A stretch of DNA of 64,000 bases from Campylorhamphus procurvoides (taxonomy: Eukaryota; Chordata; Aves; Passeriformes; Dendrocolaptidae): contig WBMV01003267.1 in assembly GCA_013396655.1 (NCBI GenBank), forward strand, positions 496,001 to 560,000, in the 5' to 3' direction. Below, in pieces: positions 1 through 13,957 of the stretch (the stretch's first letter is position 1; each line of letters opens with the position of its first letter). Both the position numbers and the translations under genes were made by a program. Under the pieces are notes generated by a model that was given only the letters and a program-made list of their open reading frames with translations, did not search any database and had not been told where the DNA came from.

Positions 1-1261
1 AGGAGCACACTGAACCTGGCTTTGGCATGACCATGACAGATTCAGCCCTAATCCCATTAACCTCCCCAGTCTGCATTGATGGCTGGATGACAAGCAGTCT
101 CAGTCATTAGGCTGGCCGTGAATTTAGAGGATTTTCATCAACACTTCTATACCTTACAGTGAGAGCAATGAAAGAATTGGCATGGCCGCAGTCCTCAGTT
201 TTCCTGGTTTTCAGGACTCCCTCTCCTCCCTTCTAAAGGTCTGCTTTCCCAGAAGCCCCTTTGGAAGAGCTCAGCTCGTAGGAGCAACAAGTAGTTGTGA
301 ACTGATTTTTGGAATGGTGAAAGCACTATCGGTGTGGACACTCCAGACACCGTATCTTTTCTCTGTCAGCTCCTACAGAAGAGAAATTTGTCTTTGTGTT
401 AGGCTTAGCAAAGCTCCTGTGACATGTAATTTCCAAATTTCATTGAGACAACACCTCAGAGCTGGGCTGGGGATGGGAAAATGAAGATCTGGAGTTGTTT
501 TCACAGCCCTGGTGAAATACAGTCTTTCACTTCATTGCAGCAGCTTGTCCCTTCAAGGTCAAGAAAGCTTACTGCTTGCTGGTTGTTAGCATATCAACTT
601 GCAGCAGAGCTGAAAGGTAATCTTACAGCTCAATGGGGATTTTAAAAGATATTTACAGTATTTTAAGGCCGTTATCAGGAAGAAATATATGCTTAAAAGA
701 GAAAGATATTCAGGGCAAAATTTGGAAAAGGCAAAATAACAACTGTGCTCCTAAACTTGGTGCTATTTAATTTTCTTTAACTAGTTGTCTTTAGTGAATT
801 TGGGCTTTTTTTTTTTGGAGAGAAGAGGTAGTAATACTTAAAGACAGTACTCTTGATAACACGAATTTTGAGACCCTAAAGTTCAGAATTTCCTTCCATT
901 TTTCACTATTGGTTTTGGCTTCTGTTTTGCATCAACTTTTCTTCATTCTTGCAGGCATTCTTTTGAGCACCTAATTTTATTCCTACATACAACAAAAAAG
1001 CAGCCAGGATCACATCTGCTGGCAGTTCTTGCTTTAATAAGGGCATTCCTGGTGCAGTCAGACACCTGAGAAGGTGCAGCCAGCCACGTGTTTCACTGTA
1101 TACTTAAAAAAAACCCAGCTCAGAGCAATTATTCCACAAGAGCTTTCCAGGTAATGCACAGGTTCTGCTTTGTGCAGTTGCTGAGGATGCTAACAGCATA
1201 ACAAATGCTGGATCCATTGTGGGTATTAATGAATATGTTGTCTCCTAAGATGGATTGGGGT

Positions 1262-1312
1262 GGCATCTAAAAAGATCTTGGCATTATACTGGAAGATAAG
1301 TCAATGAAAAAA
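1262..1312 (+). repeat. Possible ancient L3/CR1-like LINE fragment
   Basis: About 45 bases read like the C-terminal part of L3/CR1 ORF2 (pattern 'aaaagatcTTGGcATTATacTGGA..aTAAG..aATGA'). The match is from memory and short. It would be a very old, truncated copy. Confidence 0.33.
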
Positions 1313-3636
1313 AACAAACGATAAAGGATGCTTATGGTATGCACACTCTTGTTTTCCTCCTGTAAAGGTCCCAGCCTGAGTGAAACGAGCATTTTAAATA
1401 TTTATACTGCATTTACCTTGTATTTAACTTTTTCATGTTGTTATTGTCCTAAACATTGCAGACATTTAAAGAAAACTTAATAGCTGATGGTATCCTTGCT
1501 TGATAAGATGTTTGTTGTGAAATTCTGCATCTTACAGATGCCCAGTGTTGTTGAAAATACACATAAGGTGAAAAAAAGTGCTATATTAGAAGAATGGTTT
1601 TATACACACACATACTGTATTGAAAATACCAATTATATATCCTTGATAATAAATAGTTGTCATTTTAGCAAAATATATTATTTCATTAGGAATGGGCAGT
1701 GATAAATTCAGTCAGAGCAAGGTTAACCATAAATGGTTATTTGCTAACATGATATGTAACATTTATATAAAAGAGCAATTGGATATTACTAGCAATGACA
1801 TACAATCAATAGCTGTAATATAAAATAATTATTTTATTAACAATTATATATGATTATTATTGCATGTGTAGGAACACTTCAGAAGAGAACACAACTTCCT
1901 TTTTGCTAGATGAAGGCTGGAAAATGGAAATGTTTCATGTTTATGCTGAGTTAATGTAAAGGCATCTAGTTACAGGCCAGGCTTTGTGATCATTAATAAT
2001 CTCTTCCATTACTTCGTCTTTTTGTTATTGGTGTCCTTCTCTGTGTTATTTTTTCATGTTTGTCAACCATGCTTCTGACTCTTACCCGAAAACTTTTTTA
2101 ATCCTCTTAACTTTTTAGAAATTATCCTTTATTTTCTGCTGCTTGCTTCAAGTATGTGCTGGAAGAGCATAAAGGATATGGAGTTAGATTCTCCACTACA
2201 CAGAGTACATTGTATTCCCCTTTAACTTTTAAGGGACTTGAGTGACTTTATTAGAATAACAGAGACAGCTGAGGCCTCCTGCAGGGACACCCCCCTTCCC
2301 CCAAGTCCCAAGAGCTTGCTTTTTCACTAAAACATAGGTGGAATATTTTTGGAAAAGGAACTTGAAAGCCTTAGCCATCATCTCTTACCCATTAGAGGCA
2401 TAAGGAATTGTTTGATGTGTTTTCAATAGGCAGAGATTGAGGCTGGAAAGGCTGATTTGCCAGCAGATTGGTCAAAACTGCACTGAGAATACAGAACAAA
2501 ACAGGTTTGTTATTCCCAGATAAAAATCTCAGACATACTTTCAGCAAAGGCAAAGAGTAGTCTACAGCAATCTGTTACAGCTAAAGACATGTGGGATCTT
2601 GACAGCCAGTATCACAATCGCTCAAAATGTTACCCTGCTAGTTATAAATTCCTTCCAAAAGATGCCCAGTCTCTTTAATAATCAGCTGGGGCAGCAGGAT
2701 CTCTTTTTTGAGATTCCTTTTCCAAACAGTTTAAGCAAACCACAGGCTCCAAGTGGCAATTCTGTACATTTTTAAGCCTTTGCTGGGCTCCTGCCCTTAG
2801 TGGTTATTTTGGCATTGTATTTTTTAGCTGCCTGCTTTCTAGCTTTACATCTAACTGTGCACTGTGGCAAACAAACCACAATAACAACCCTCTGGTTGTT
2901 AGTCATGTCCACCCTTTGCAGACAAAGGGAATGTACACGTCACTTCCCCAGTGTGGATAATGAGGTTTTTCTGTCAGCATATTCACCACCAGACACCCCT
3001 CTGGCTGCTACAGCTGCACTCTGTGTGGGCTGGCACGCCAGGGCTTTGTCATAAGACCTCTGGTGTGTGGGTCTTGCTATCAGGAAAATGATGTATAGGG
3101 TCTTTTTCCACCCCCCCCAATAATTAAATCAGCTCATGATGATGATTGCATTATTAGTCTCAGGGAAGAAAATCCATCTTCAAGCAGGTTGGTGAAGCAG
3201 CAGGAATGATTTCTGCTGTCCCAGGAATGAACCAGGAAAAAAAAGCCCTGATGAATTTTGGGCAGTGATATAGTGATGAAGGCAGAACAAATTTTGGCAC
3301 AGCCATGTTTCTGCTAACATCCAAATGGTGATGATGGTAGAAGGTAACTCATGTAACCATCTTCAGAGAGGGGACAACTTAGATTAAACTACCTAAAATA
3401 GCTCCAAGAAGTAACCTACAAAAATAGGTTAATTAAATAGTGAATGGGCATTGGGAGAACAGACAGGGACTAATGTGATCATTAAGTTGACTCTATGCTA
3501 AATTTATTCAGTAGCAGAATTCAATTTTTCCCCAAGGTTAAAAAATGATAATTCAGGAGTGTAGAGAGTTGTAGGTCAGCTGATGTGAATCCCTGTCCCA
3601 TTCCACTCCCCAGCACAAATCCTTTGGGATGGTAAC

Positions 3637-3655
3637 TATATATATATATATATAT
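3637..3655. repeat. (TA)n microsatellite
   Basis: A pure TA dinucleotide tract of about 19 bases within AT-rich intron. It is the longest pure TA run I noticed in the window. Confidence 0.9.
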
Positions 3656-5566
3656 TTAATAATAGTGCTTTGCACAATTATAACTGCAGGAATTTCTGAT
3701 TGCGATCATAATTTTAAAATGGATATGTCTGTTATGGGAAATTTTGTCATATAGAATGGTCAGATTACAAAGATGGGTCTGGTGAAACCTGCTGTGTCTG
3801 TAACTCAAGACAATGGGAAAATATTTTGGGAGGAATGTTAACATTTTGGAGCTGTTCCCATTTTACCCTATTCACTGTTAGTTTTTTGGAGGTATTTTGC
3901 TTTTAGTGGTTGAAGCTGGAGGGTGTTGATGGATGTGGAGCCTGTAAACTTCAGCTGCTGATACAAGATTAGTGATCTTTATGCCTGTCTTTATATTGAA
4001 CCCATGAATAACAGATCAGATGAGGACAATGCAGTAGTGTCAAGCCTGGGCAGCCCAACCTGGCTGAGCTCAAAGGAAAGAGAACAGCAGGAGATAAATA
4101 ATCGTTTTGCCACTTTTTTCTCAGCTTGTTTTTTTTGGGGATCTTCTCAGTTTCCCTGTGGACCAGTCAGCAGCACATCACCTTCAGCTTTGGTGTGTCA
4201 GCTAGTTGTGGTTCAAATACCCTGCCAGGGAAATGCTTGTCATGGTGTAACTATGTGTTGATCCCACATCTGAAACTGAAGAGCACATCTGGTACAAGAA
4301 ATCTCTCTTATTGCTATTTCACTTGGCCACAACCTCTGCGAGGAGGAGGAGAAGGAATAACTGGAGTCTGGGGGCTCTCTAGAACTCAGTGGTGTTGTTC
4401 AGGATCCACCAAAGCCTGGGAGAATTCCTTAATCCCTCCCAAGGGTAGAGAGGTAAAGCTTTACATCATGAGGCTTCAAAACCAGAGGGGCAAAAGAGAT
4501 GTGGCAGGTGAGCTCATCCTGCAGAGATGATGTTCTCCTCAAGACTGGTTTTCACTCAGTGTTGTTAAAAGGGAGAAGTGCTGCTGGCTAATGTGAGAGG
4601 TGATGTACTCATGGCAACTTGGATGTACTTGGTGGTGAGACCTGGAATGAAAAACTGGTGGATGTGACCAAAAGTAGAAACAGGCAGATGGGAGTTCTTG
4701 GCCATAGGATTTCCCAGAGTGGCACTGGGATTGTGTGGAGAACTTGTAATAGTCATCTCTTCAGAAGAAGCCACTGTGCTCTGTTACCACATCACCTTTT
4801 GGTCCCTGGCTCGTGACTGTGGCTTTTCTCTAGGACAGGAGCCCCATCTGCTGTGGGGTGAGAGCCAGTCACCAGCTCAGCCTTCCAGCCTTGGCAGGCT
4901 CTGCAGGCAGTGGGACTGCTGGACTGAGGAGCTGCCCGGGGCTGCTGCTTTGGTAGGGAAACAGGATTTTAATGTGGGTTTTTTTTGTAAGCTAACAGGA
5001 TTGTGTGAATGGCGTATCTGATTCATGCTGCTAATTTATTGCATCATGAAAATGACTCTATGAAGGCCCAGCCTTGTGCTGAGCTGTGAGGGCAGACTGT
5101 AGAGAGCAAGGAATGTCTGCAAAAGCTGCTCAGAGAGCTTGTGTGTATGTCCAAAATATATAAACTCAGAAAACTTTCACAGGTAGAGCACACAAGGCTG
5201 TTTCTGCACTCTTTGAGGTTTGATTAGCAGTGTACAACCAGCGTGGGAAACTTCCAAAAGGATATTAGAGGTCTTTTGCAGAAAGAAACAGCGAAGGAGA
5301 AAACCTACAAGCATCTGTTTGATAACACATAATCCAGCTGTGGTAATTAGATCCCAGTAGGACAAATTCTGGTTTTTTTAATTTGCCTCCAACCAAAGGT
5401 TGATATACAGTAGGATATCATTGCTCCAAGAATGGAAATGGAATATTTAATAAAGATCAGGGAAACAAAAGCAATTTAATTTTGAATTTAGGAGTGTACT
5501 AAAATGTAAATTGATTTTAATATTTCTTGCCTCTGTATGCTGCTAGAGGTGAAAAGATTTTTGCTG

Positions 5567-5594
5567 TTGTTGTTGTTGGTTTGGTTGTTTTTTG
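5567..5594. repeat. Degenerate (TTG)n / (TTTG)n tract
   Basis: TTG units run into TTTGG and a T run; a low-complexity tract on the + strand. Confidence 0.75.
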
Positions 5595-7109
5595 AGTAGC
5601 TAAATGTTTTCTTTAATGCTCTGTAACCAGACATTGTCTGTCCAAAAGCATTTCTCACAGTGAGGGCTGCTTGTATCACATTGTTAATATAGAAAGGCAG
5701 ATAATGTGGACAGCTTTTATTAATGAGCAGCTGATGGACATCATTTTACCACTAAAGCCCAGGAAGATTCTAGAGCTTTGCAAACCCTGTGGGAGGTGGG
5801 TCTGATCAACTTAGACTATTGGTGTTTGAAATCACCAGAAATACCACAATTCCAGCCCATGCCACGTGGGCTTGAGAAGCAACAGGCACTGGACATCTGG
5901 AAGTGGGACTTCACATGAGTAGAGAAGCAAATCCATGAGGAGGTAAAGTGGGTAACCTTTAGAAATTCAGCAGTGATGTGTTTTTTGTGCTTTCTGTTCC
6001 CTTTGCATCACATGAATTCACAGCTCCCTTTTTAACTCTGATACTGTTTTGTTGTGTTTTTTTCTCCACATGGGAGTATTCCATGCTAAGAAATGAAGTT
6101 GTTTCATTTTCAGCTGTGGTTTGATGACACAAATCTATTTGGGGTCTCTCACTGCTGTGGTAAGGCTGCCACAGCCATGTGCTCAACAGCACTGGTCTGG
6201 CATAAGATCATCATGCTTGTTCAATTTCTAAAACCTTGTCATATTAGGTGCTACCTCTCTGCACCTCACTAATTCCATGTGGGATTAAAGGTTGTCTGCT
6301 TTAGTACAGCCAGCTAAAAGCCAACAGAATCTTTCTGTGGTTCCTTCAGCTAAAACGCCGTGCTGAGTCCATCAGAATCACAGTCGAGGTTACGCCACTG
6401 ATGATCCAGATGTTCCAGAGCCTGTCCCAGAGCGTGTTGTTTGGCTGTAGGCATGGTTTGGAGAGTCAGGAAGGCCCAGGGAGCTGAGGCACACCCTTCT
6501 GAAAATGCTTAAAGGGACCTAACTCGTGCTGATAACATGAATTGTGCTTTTATGAACTGAACAAGTTAGGGCTCAGCAGAAAGAAAGGCGTTAACCTGTA
6601 AAAAGTATATCCAGGGGAGAGTAAATATATGAGAGATGTGTAACAATCTTAATTCTAGCGTTTTATGACTTTTGAATGCATTGGCAGGCCTAAAAAAGAC
6701 TTTTAAACCTGTCTTTATATGCAGAGTATAACTACATTACATCCCAGGAACTAAATGATGTAATTGGTAGCTCAGAGAGCTTATCTTTCTGAAAATGTAT
6801 GGGAGATAGAGATGGCTGAATAAAAATGGCTTTGTTTGCTGAAGGAGATATTTTGCAGTGCTTGTGTTTGGAAGTGGTCTCACCAACACTTGTTCCCCCC
6901 TTCCCTCTGTCTTTAATGTCATGGCATGCCTTTCTAGCAAAGCCTGTTTATATGTAAATAGATCTTTGATGGAGAAATGGGCTTAGTCAATATGCAGCAG
7001 CCTTCCTGGGGCTCGCAGGTTTTACAGGGCACATAAAATCTCTTATCGTGCTATGCTGCAGATAGGTTTGTTTGAGTGGCATATTTGTGATGTTTCAATC
7101 CCTGAAAAT

Positions 7110-7689
7110 TGTCATGGTTTAACCTCGGCCAGCAACTGAGCCCTGCAAAGCCGCTCACTTGCTCCCCCACCAGCAGGCTGGGGGAGAGAATCAGAAGAGG
7201 AAAGTGAGACAACTCGTGGGTTGAGATAAGCACAGTCTAACAGGGAAATCGAAAGCTGCACACACAGGCAAAGCAAAGCAAGTAGTTCATTCGCTGCTCC
7301 CCGTGGGCAGACAGCTGTTCAGCCAGGAAAGCAGAGCCCCATCACACCTATTGTTACCTGGAAAGCCAAATATCATCACTCCCAATGTCCACTCCATTGT
7401 CCTCCTCCTCGCAGCTTTCTGTGCTGAGCATGATGCCATACGGTCTGGAATATCCCCTTGGGCAGCTGGGGTCAGCTGGCGTGGCTGTGTCCCCTCCCAG
7501 CTCCTTGGGCAGCCCCAGCCTCCTCGCTGGTGGGGTGGGATGAGGAGCACCAAAGGCTTTGGCTCTGTGTGAGCCCTTCTGAGCCAGAACTAAAATATCT
7601 CTGAATAATCAACAGTTTCCAGCACCAATCCAGAGCACAGCCCCATACCAGGAACTTGGAAGAAAATTACCCCAGATCAAACCAGCACA
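7110..7689. mobile_element. Solo LTR of an avian endogenous retrovirus
   Basis: The element starts TGTCATGGTTTAACC and ends AAACCAGCACA, with TG...CA termini as LTRs have. Internal phrases such as ACTCGTGGGTTGAGATAAG and GGCTGTGTCCCCTCCCA recur in a bird LTR family that I recognise but cannot name with certainty. Flanks are AAAAT (7105-7109) and GAAAT (7690-7694), a 5-bp target-site duplication with one mismatch. There is no internal gag, pol or env sequence and no second LTR, so it is best read as a solo LTR left by recombination. Its transcriptional direction is not settled. Short reading frames inside it are chance. GC content is clearly higher than in its surroundings. Confidence 0.82.
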
Positions 7690-10600
7690 GAAATATTGAT
7701 GTTTCTTCCCACCCTTTCAATATAGGCAGCATCTCCATGGGAAAGTGGCTCCTAGATTAGGGTAGGTTCAATGAAGCCTTTTGCTGCAGTTGTGGTACCA
7801 TCAGAAATATGATTTTTTGAACAGGTCACTACCTTTAACATTTCAAGGACTACATTTTGGGTCAGGTTCAGATTTCTATATATGTGAGTTGAAACCAGAT
7901 TAGTGATGTCTGAGGCACCTCTGCTGAAAGTACTTATTTCAGGTGATGGGTTTTGTGTGCTCTTTCTGTACGGTTTCCAAATGTCCAGTAACTTTGTTCA
8001 GTTTATTATGTGTCTATTAAGGTGTTTTGACAAAACCTTAGCTGTCTCTCCTTAAATTTTGGGTGAATATAGAACAAAGCTGACATGAAGCTGATGTAGT
8101 ATGCATAATCCACATTCAACTTTGTTTCCTCCTAAGGTTTTTCTCTATGAGGAGAGAACGGAATATATTGGTGCGATTGAAAAATCATAGTTTCTGTGGC
8201 TAAACTACCTCTATGTATTCAATTTCTGTGAATGAAGAGGTTTTGACAAAAAGGCAGCTCCAGTAAAATGTTTCAGTGGTATCAGAAACTGAGCAGACCC
8301 CATCAGACACAGCCACTCACAGTCCCACATGTGACAGGATTGACCTCATGAGAATAATGTGCAATCCTGTTAGTTTTTGAGGAGATCACTCTTTCTATTA
8401 CACAGAAGCCAGTTTTGCAACCCTTGACCACTGAAGGCTTCAAGAGAGCAGACTGAGTGTCAGCAGAGGTGAGTGCTGGGAATGCCATCCTGCTGCAGCC
8501 CCAGGCATTTGGCTTCTGGTCCTGCAGCCTGTTCCATTTCGGCCAAGGTCTGGGGTCCCTCCCTGAGAGCTGTATTGCCTTTCAGCATTAGACTCTGAGC
8601 ACAGACTGTAAAATATACTGCCAGTCTCTATCACATATGGATCTTTTCCCTTCCTGACTTGTGCAATAAGAGGTGGTTGTTTTTTTTCTTTTTTTTAAAG
8701 GGCAAAGGGTTGCCTTATTCTAGTTTATGCTGACAAAACTCAATCAATTTATGCTGCTTCTCATAATAATGCATAGCCTAGGCTCAGGGTTTAGATCATT
8801 ATATATGGATTTCATTGTGGAATGTAGGATCTAGGTTGTGGTGACAAAGTGTTGCCTAGCAGGTTTTTTGTGGAGTAAATTTTATTTATCTGCTAGTTTC
8901 TTTTTTTTCATATAAGTAATTAGAAACAGAGTAGGTAAATGTTCTGATTTTCTTACATGAAATACAAAAGAATGGGCATTCCTGCTCTTCATGAAGTGAG
9001 ATATTTTGCAATAGAAAAACACTGATACTGCTCTGTAACTTCAGTTATTCCATTGTTAAAAGTACATCTGGAAATTAGAAATGATACTGAGAAAAAATTA
9101 ATTCCACTTTCGCGTACAGCTGTCAACAAAATCCGTACTGATGTATATCATCTGTCTCTTTTGGAGGTAGCTAATTCATGATAATAAGGAAACACAGTGA
9201 AACTTTTGCGTTGGGCCATTGCTTTTTGGATTTAGTTCACTTCTTGAGAATTAAGTTTAAATAATCAGGAAAAGATATTAATGACATTATTAAGAAGTTG
9301 TGTTACCCCAAAGAGTTCCTGCCATGAACTTCAGGAGAGGCAGGAGCAGGCTTTGAGGCTCATTCTTTGTATAATCACCATGTGGAGAGAAAAAACATAA
9401 CAAACACTCTAGGAAGTTCAAACTGTTCTGGAATAACCATGATTATAAAGGATTTCAGCAGTTTCAGTTCCATAAGAGTTAAGATGGATTTGTGTATCAC
9501 CAGGAGGGAAGTGGTCAAGAAATACCTTGGCAAGGGTATGACTGGTGTACATTGAATGCGATTTGCTAGTTCTTACAAATATAAAATACTCTGGGTTGCA
9601 GAATTTCACAGTAGTTGATGTTGCTTTGAGAGTAAACATTTTTGATAGTTAAAATGGAAATGTGATTTAGCTCAGAGTGAAACTTGCACCAGGAAACAAG
9701 GTAAAACTTGAAACAAGTCATCTTTTCCCTTACATGCTTCTAATCATGTTGCTTTCTGGGAATTTCCTACAAATTTAAGTTGGGCATGGACCCTTTCCTT
9801 CCTGCTTCTCTTATTTGTCTGCACAGCTACACGTAGTGAGGAAGATTATTTTGCAGGAAGGGCCTGTATTTTATGAAGTAGGTTTGCTACTTGTTTGTTC
9901 GTGGAGTTTCCACATTCAGATAGAACACTGATAAAGGTATTCTTTACCATGCCTATAGTGAAATACTCTCTGAAAGTCTTTGATCTGAGAGGTAAAACTT
10001 AGAGTAAACCTTGTATCCTCATTGCTTTTTCCCCTCCTACCCTCCCTCATCCCCCAGTTTTCCTTAACTGGGCATAATATTCCAGTTCTCAGGCAAGGCT
10101 TTTCTGTAGATGGCACGCTTTCTATTCCATATCATAACTTAAGGCCATGCTGGTTCTAATAGAGTAAAACATGTATTAGCGTTGGTATTAATTATAGGTG
10201 AAGTGGCAGCCGAAGTCCTGAACTGTATTAAAGTGGGTTTAGCTTAATCTGTATATTTTAATGTTCTGCTTTTTAGTTCATAAAGAATTTATGGGTTGTC
10301 TGGACTGACCCCAGCAGCTGAAGAGACAAAATCAGTCAGAGCTGATACTTTTTTATTGCTGGTGTATTTAAGATTGCTGCTTAAAGAGCAGGAGCCCACT
10401 AAAGAGGTATTGTTAGCTATTATGATTTGAGGGAGGCACAGTGTAACACCAGGTTTTGTCAAGTTTTCTAGACACTAGTTTTGAAGGAATAATCTGAAGG
10501 AGAGAAATGAGACAGCTTTGTACCTGCCTTGCTGGTAGTCAGCCAAATCACCTCAAATATATTCCATGTGCAGCCTAAACCACCATATTTTGATGTATCA

Positions 10601-11274
10601 TTAGTCAATGTGCCGCTATTTTTACAAGTGGTGCTTACTGTTATGACATTTGTAAAATGAAACATTTTCTTCTTGAGAAGAAAAGCCAAAACCTTCAGCA
10701 GTGCTCCCCATGCTGTGGGATCCAGTAAGTGGGCATTGCTGTCACTGTGGCCCTTGTGCCAGGGAAGGCAAGGGCTGATATGACTTGAGGTGTATGGGCT
10801 GGGAAAGGTCAAGGACTGCTGCTCAATGCCACGGTGGAGCTATTTCTCCAGTTTATTGTTAGAACAGCTCCAAACCTGACTGAAAAGTCGCATGTGTTGA
10901 CCTCGCTGTTTTGTGTTTTCTCCCACTTGGTATTGCTCCTTGTGCCCAGCTCTCCCCATCTGTCCGGGGCAGTGTGTGCCCCCTTTGCTGAGCTCAGGAT
11001 AAAAGTCTTGACTGTCTAGTCTGGAAGCCCCAGAGAGAGTCTCCTACCTTATTTCTGGAAGGCTCGTGCTGCAATCGCCCTCCCATTCCTGCCTGGGTAT
11101 GGTGGAGAGAATGAGCTGCATTGTTTATTGACCGGATAATAGACCGCAAAAGATTCATGGGATGGGGAAGTTGATAGCCTCTGGAAGTTATGGATTAAAA
11201 ATCAATTAGCAAATGAGAAATGAATACATAGAATAAAAAAAGCCATTCTCTTGATGAAAGAGGTTAACAGTAGT

Positions 11275-11645
11275 ATTAAGGGGAGCAGTGTCAGGACCAG
11301 TTTTGCTCCATATATTTAACAGCATTTCCAGCGCTGCAATAAAGAGGGTTATAATTTGCTGATGGCTCAGAATGACTGACATATATAAACTTCAAAGACT
11401 TTAGATAAAAATTGCAGAATCCACAATGGAATCATGTAAATGACTAAACCATGCATGGGTTCTTAATTAGTTGTAACTCCTTGGGGAAAAATTTTCTGAA
11501 AGTGATTTTGGATGACTTCTTGGAAACAGTGCTGTCTGGAAAGGCAAATCAGATGCTCAGCTGGGTGATGTTCTTTAGGGAGATAGAAAATGTGAATGCT
11601 GCTATCAGATGGAACAGTGAGTTACCAAAAAGATATACCAGAAAA
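11275..11645 (+). mobile_element. Degenerate CR1/L3-type LINE fragment (ORF2 C-terminal region)
   Basis: Two blocks lie in the order expected of CR1/L3 ORF2: near 11300-11335 'cagTTTTGCTccaTATaTTtAAcAgcATTtCCAg', then near 11500-11570 a stretch translating as VILDDFLETVLSGKANQML, which resembles the CR1 motif V-x-(L/V)-D-...-KANxMLG. Frame breaks lie between them. It is old, truncated at the 5' end and non-functional. Confidence 0.58.
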
Positions 11646-12089
11646 GAGATTTGTCAAATGTTTGAAATATTATTTACATTGGTGTATTCGATACATTTAT
11701 GAATATGAAACGTACATATAAAATACACCTCTTTTGTCATAAATCTTTGGATTGGGAGAGTGGTTCACTGTGCAAGCATGAAGTCTTTCCTAAAGCCTCC
11801 CAAGCAGCACATTGGGAAGAAGCAATGGAGAGGAAGGCTGCACAGGAGAAGGGAGAAGGCAGCCTGGGAGCTGGAGTGAATCCCACAGGAATAAGGAGGG
11901 GCTGTAGTTCCTTCTATGATTAGCACTGGCTATTGTGATACACGTTCCTTTTTGCCTGTTTGGCAATTACTGTTGTCCTGATGCAATTTATTATTTTCAA
12001 CAGATTTTTGGCCTACAAAAACCCCCAAAACTGCCCCTCTTGCCAGCTTGTCCATAATTTCCTTTGTAGTTGCGCGGAAAGTTTGTTGA

Positions 12090-12178
12090 AGGGTGTATGA
12101 AGGGCCACGCTGGGTCAGGCCAAACGTCACCCTCAGTGCCTTGGCTTTGGCTGGGAGCTGATGCTCAGTGAGGAGTGA
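12090..12178 (+). repeat. Possible ancient amniote interspersed repeat
   Basis: 'GGCCACGCTGGGTCAGGCCA' followed by a GCTGATGCTCAGTGAGGAG segment resembles a repeat seen in turtle and bird genomes (a 'ctgggtcagaccaa...agtgg...agatgct' pattern). The family name is uncertain and the match is from memory. Confidence 0.35.
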
Positions 12179-13797
12179 GGATTTAATGGCAGTTGTCAGA
12201 ACACTTCATCAATCAGGGACTTTTTGATCCACAAATTTTATCTTCTTGCTTTAAATCCCTCATTGACTTTTTTTCAGGTGAATTCATAATGTTGAATTTT
12301 CAGCTCCCCCAAAGTGTCTCATTTGTGTGGCATCCACACTGCATCTCCTTTTGTTCCTTTTGAACTTTCAGCTCGCTGGTTTCACCAGATATCCCCTTTT
12401 TTTGTTGTCCATCCCTAAATGTGAGTTGAAGGAACCTTAGTTCCTAGGGTTGTAATGTAATGTAGTGTCACTGTGTGCCACCCTGTAATAACACAGTTTT
12501 ATTGTTCGTTGGAGTGCTTTGCTGATGTGTAAAGGGGACAATGCACATGCTTTAACTGAAGAGATTCTTTTGTTGTTCTTTTTTTAACTTCAGCTGTTTG
12601 TTTTTTTAATATAGAATTAGTCTTGATAATCTGTTAAGTTTAATGTAGTTCTACTTAGTGCTATATTGCAAATGATTTAGCATTGTAATTCAAGGCTACA
12701 ATGGGATTATTATCCAAATATATTTCTTTTTTCGCAAGTGGGTAAGTCTTGACTATAACAATAATTTTTGAATATTACTTGATTCTTGAACTGATGGTTA
12801 ATAATGTCAGCTTTTAGGGAAATAAACACTGTGTCTCCATCTACTGGAAAAATACACGAAGGGACCTATGCATTTTGCCCATGTATAATCTCCTCTTTGC
12901 TAGCTAATGTGGTAAGATTTTAGAAAACATGGGTGGGAGGTCTGTCAGATGTGGGTGGTGCATGAATGAGCCCCAGTGAGTAGGGTTTGAGTGGAGAGAG
13001 GGACAAAAAGGGATGGAGAGAGACTCTTTCCAAAGAACAAGATGCAAAAGGTCAGAGAAAATGTGGCAATGCCTATAGGAACAACAATAAAATCCCTTAA
13101 CTAGTTGAAGGAACATTTAAAGGACTGGAGAAACAGATGGTGCATAAGTTAAAACTGTACAGGAGCAACTTACCTTCTGCAGCAATTTCAGCAAGACAGT
13201 TATTTCCGTGGCTGTTACTCTCTCATTCAATCACAACATGCAATTACTATAGCGAACCTTCTGTCACATTGCACACATTTTCACACTTGTCAGAGGAAAA
13301 GTCATAGATTAAACAATATGGTTTAAAGAACTGTTTAGTTATGAATTTCATAACTGTATTTTAATGCAAGACAGAAGCGTTCTGTTTGAGCAGACCTCAA
13401 AAGAACAAGAACCAGGGGAGCATTTTGGGGGAGAAAAACAAGCAGCATTGGCCATACAGACCCCATTAACACAAATGGAAATGTGTTCATGTCAGTGCCT
13501 TTGCATCAGTCTGAAAACACAAGCAGTGAGAACCCTATCCTGGAGTCACTGCATGTGCAGAACGCTCTGAAATCAAGGGATGCTTGAGAAACCACAGAAA
13601 GAACTGGGGCCTTAATATTACACTCACATTGTCTCTACCATAGCACATGGTACAGAACCTTTCAATTATATCTTAGCTCTCCTCAAGGTGTTTGAAAGGA
13701 AGGAACTGTAAAACCACTTAACCATGTTAAACCTTTACCATCCTCAGATACAAGTTATTTTCATTCCTTTTCCTTCCTGCTTTAGAGTTTTTGGTGT

Positions 13798-13845
13798 GGG
13801 TTGTTTTTTTGTTTGGTTTTGTTTCTGTTTGTTCTTTGGTTGGGT
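13798..13845. repeat. T/G-rich low-complexity tract
   Basis: Irregular TTTG/TTTTG units between about 13798 and 13845; no longer repeat unit is visible. Confidence 0.75.
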
Positions 13846-13915
13846 TTCTCCCCCCACTGCGGACTGTATTTCTCCAGAGCTGGTATCTATTTGGCATACA
13901 CATAGCTGTAGACTG

Positions 13916-13957
13916 ATCTATCTGTCTCTATATCTATTTATCTCTCTATCTATATAG
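13916..13957. repeat. Degenerate (TCTA)n microsatellite
   Basis: TCTA and TCTG units with interruptions, about 40 bases. Confidence 0.8.

Noticed and set aside
4126..4530. 134-codon ORF in a moderately GC-rich stretch
   Set aside because: No known domain, overlapping frames on both strands, and no splice-site arrangement.
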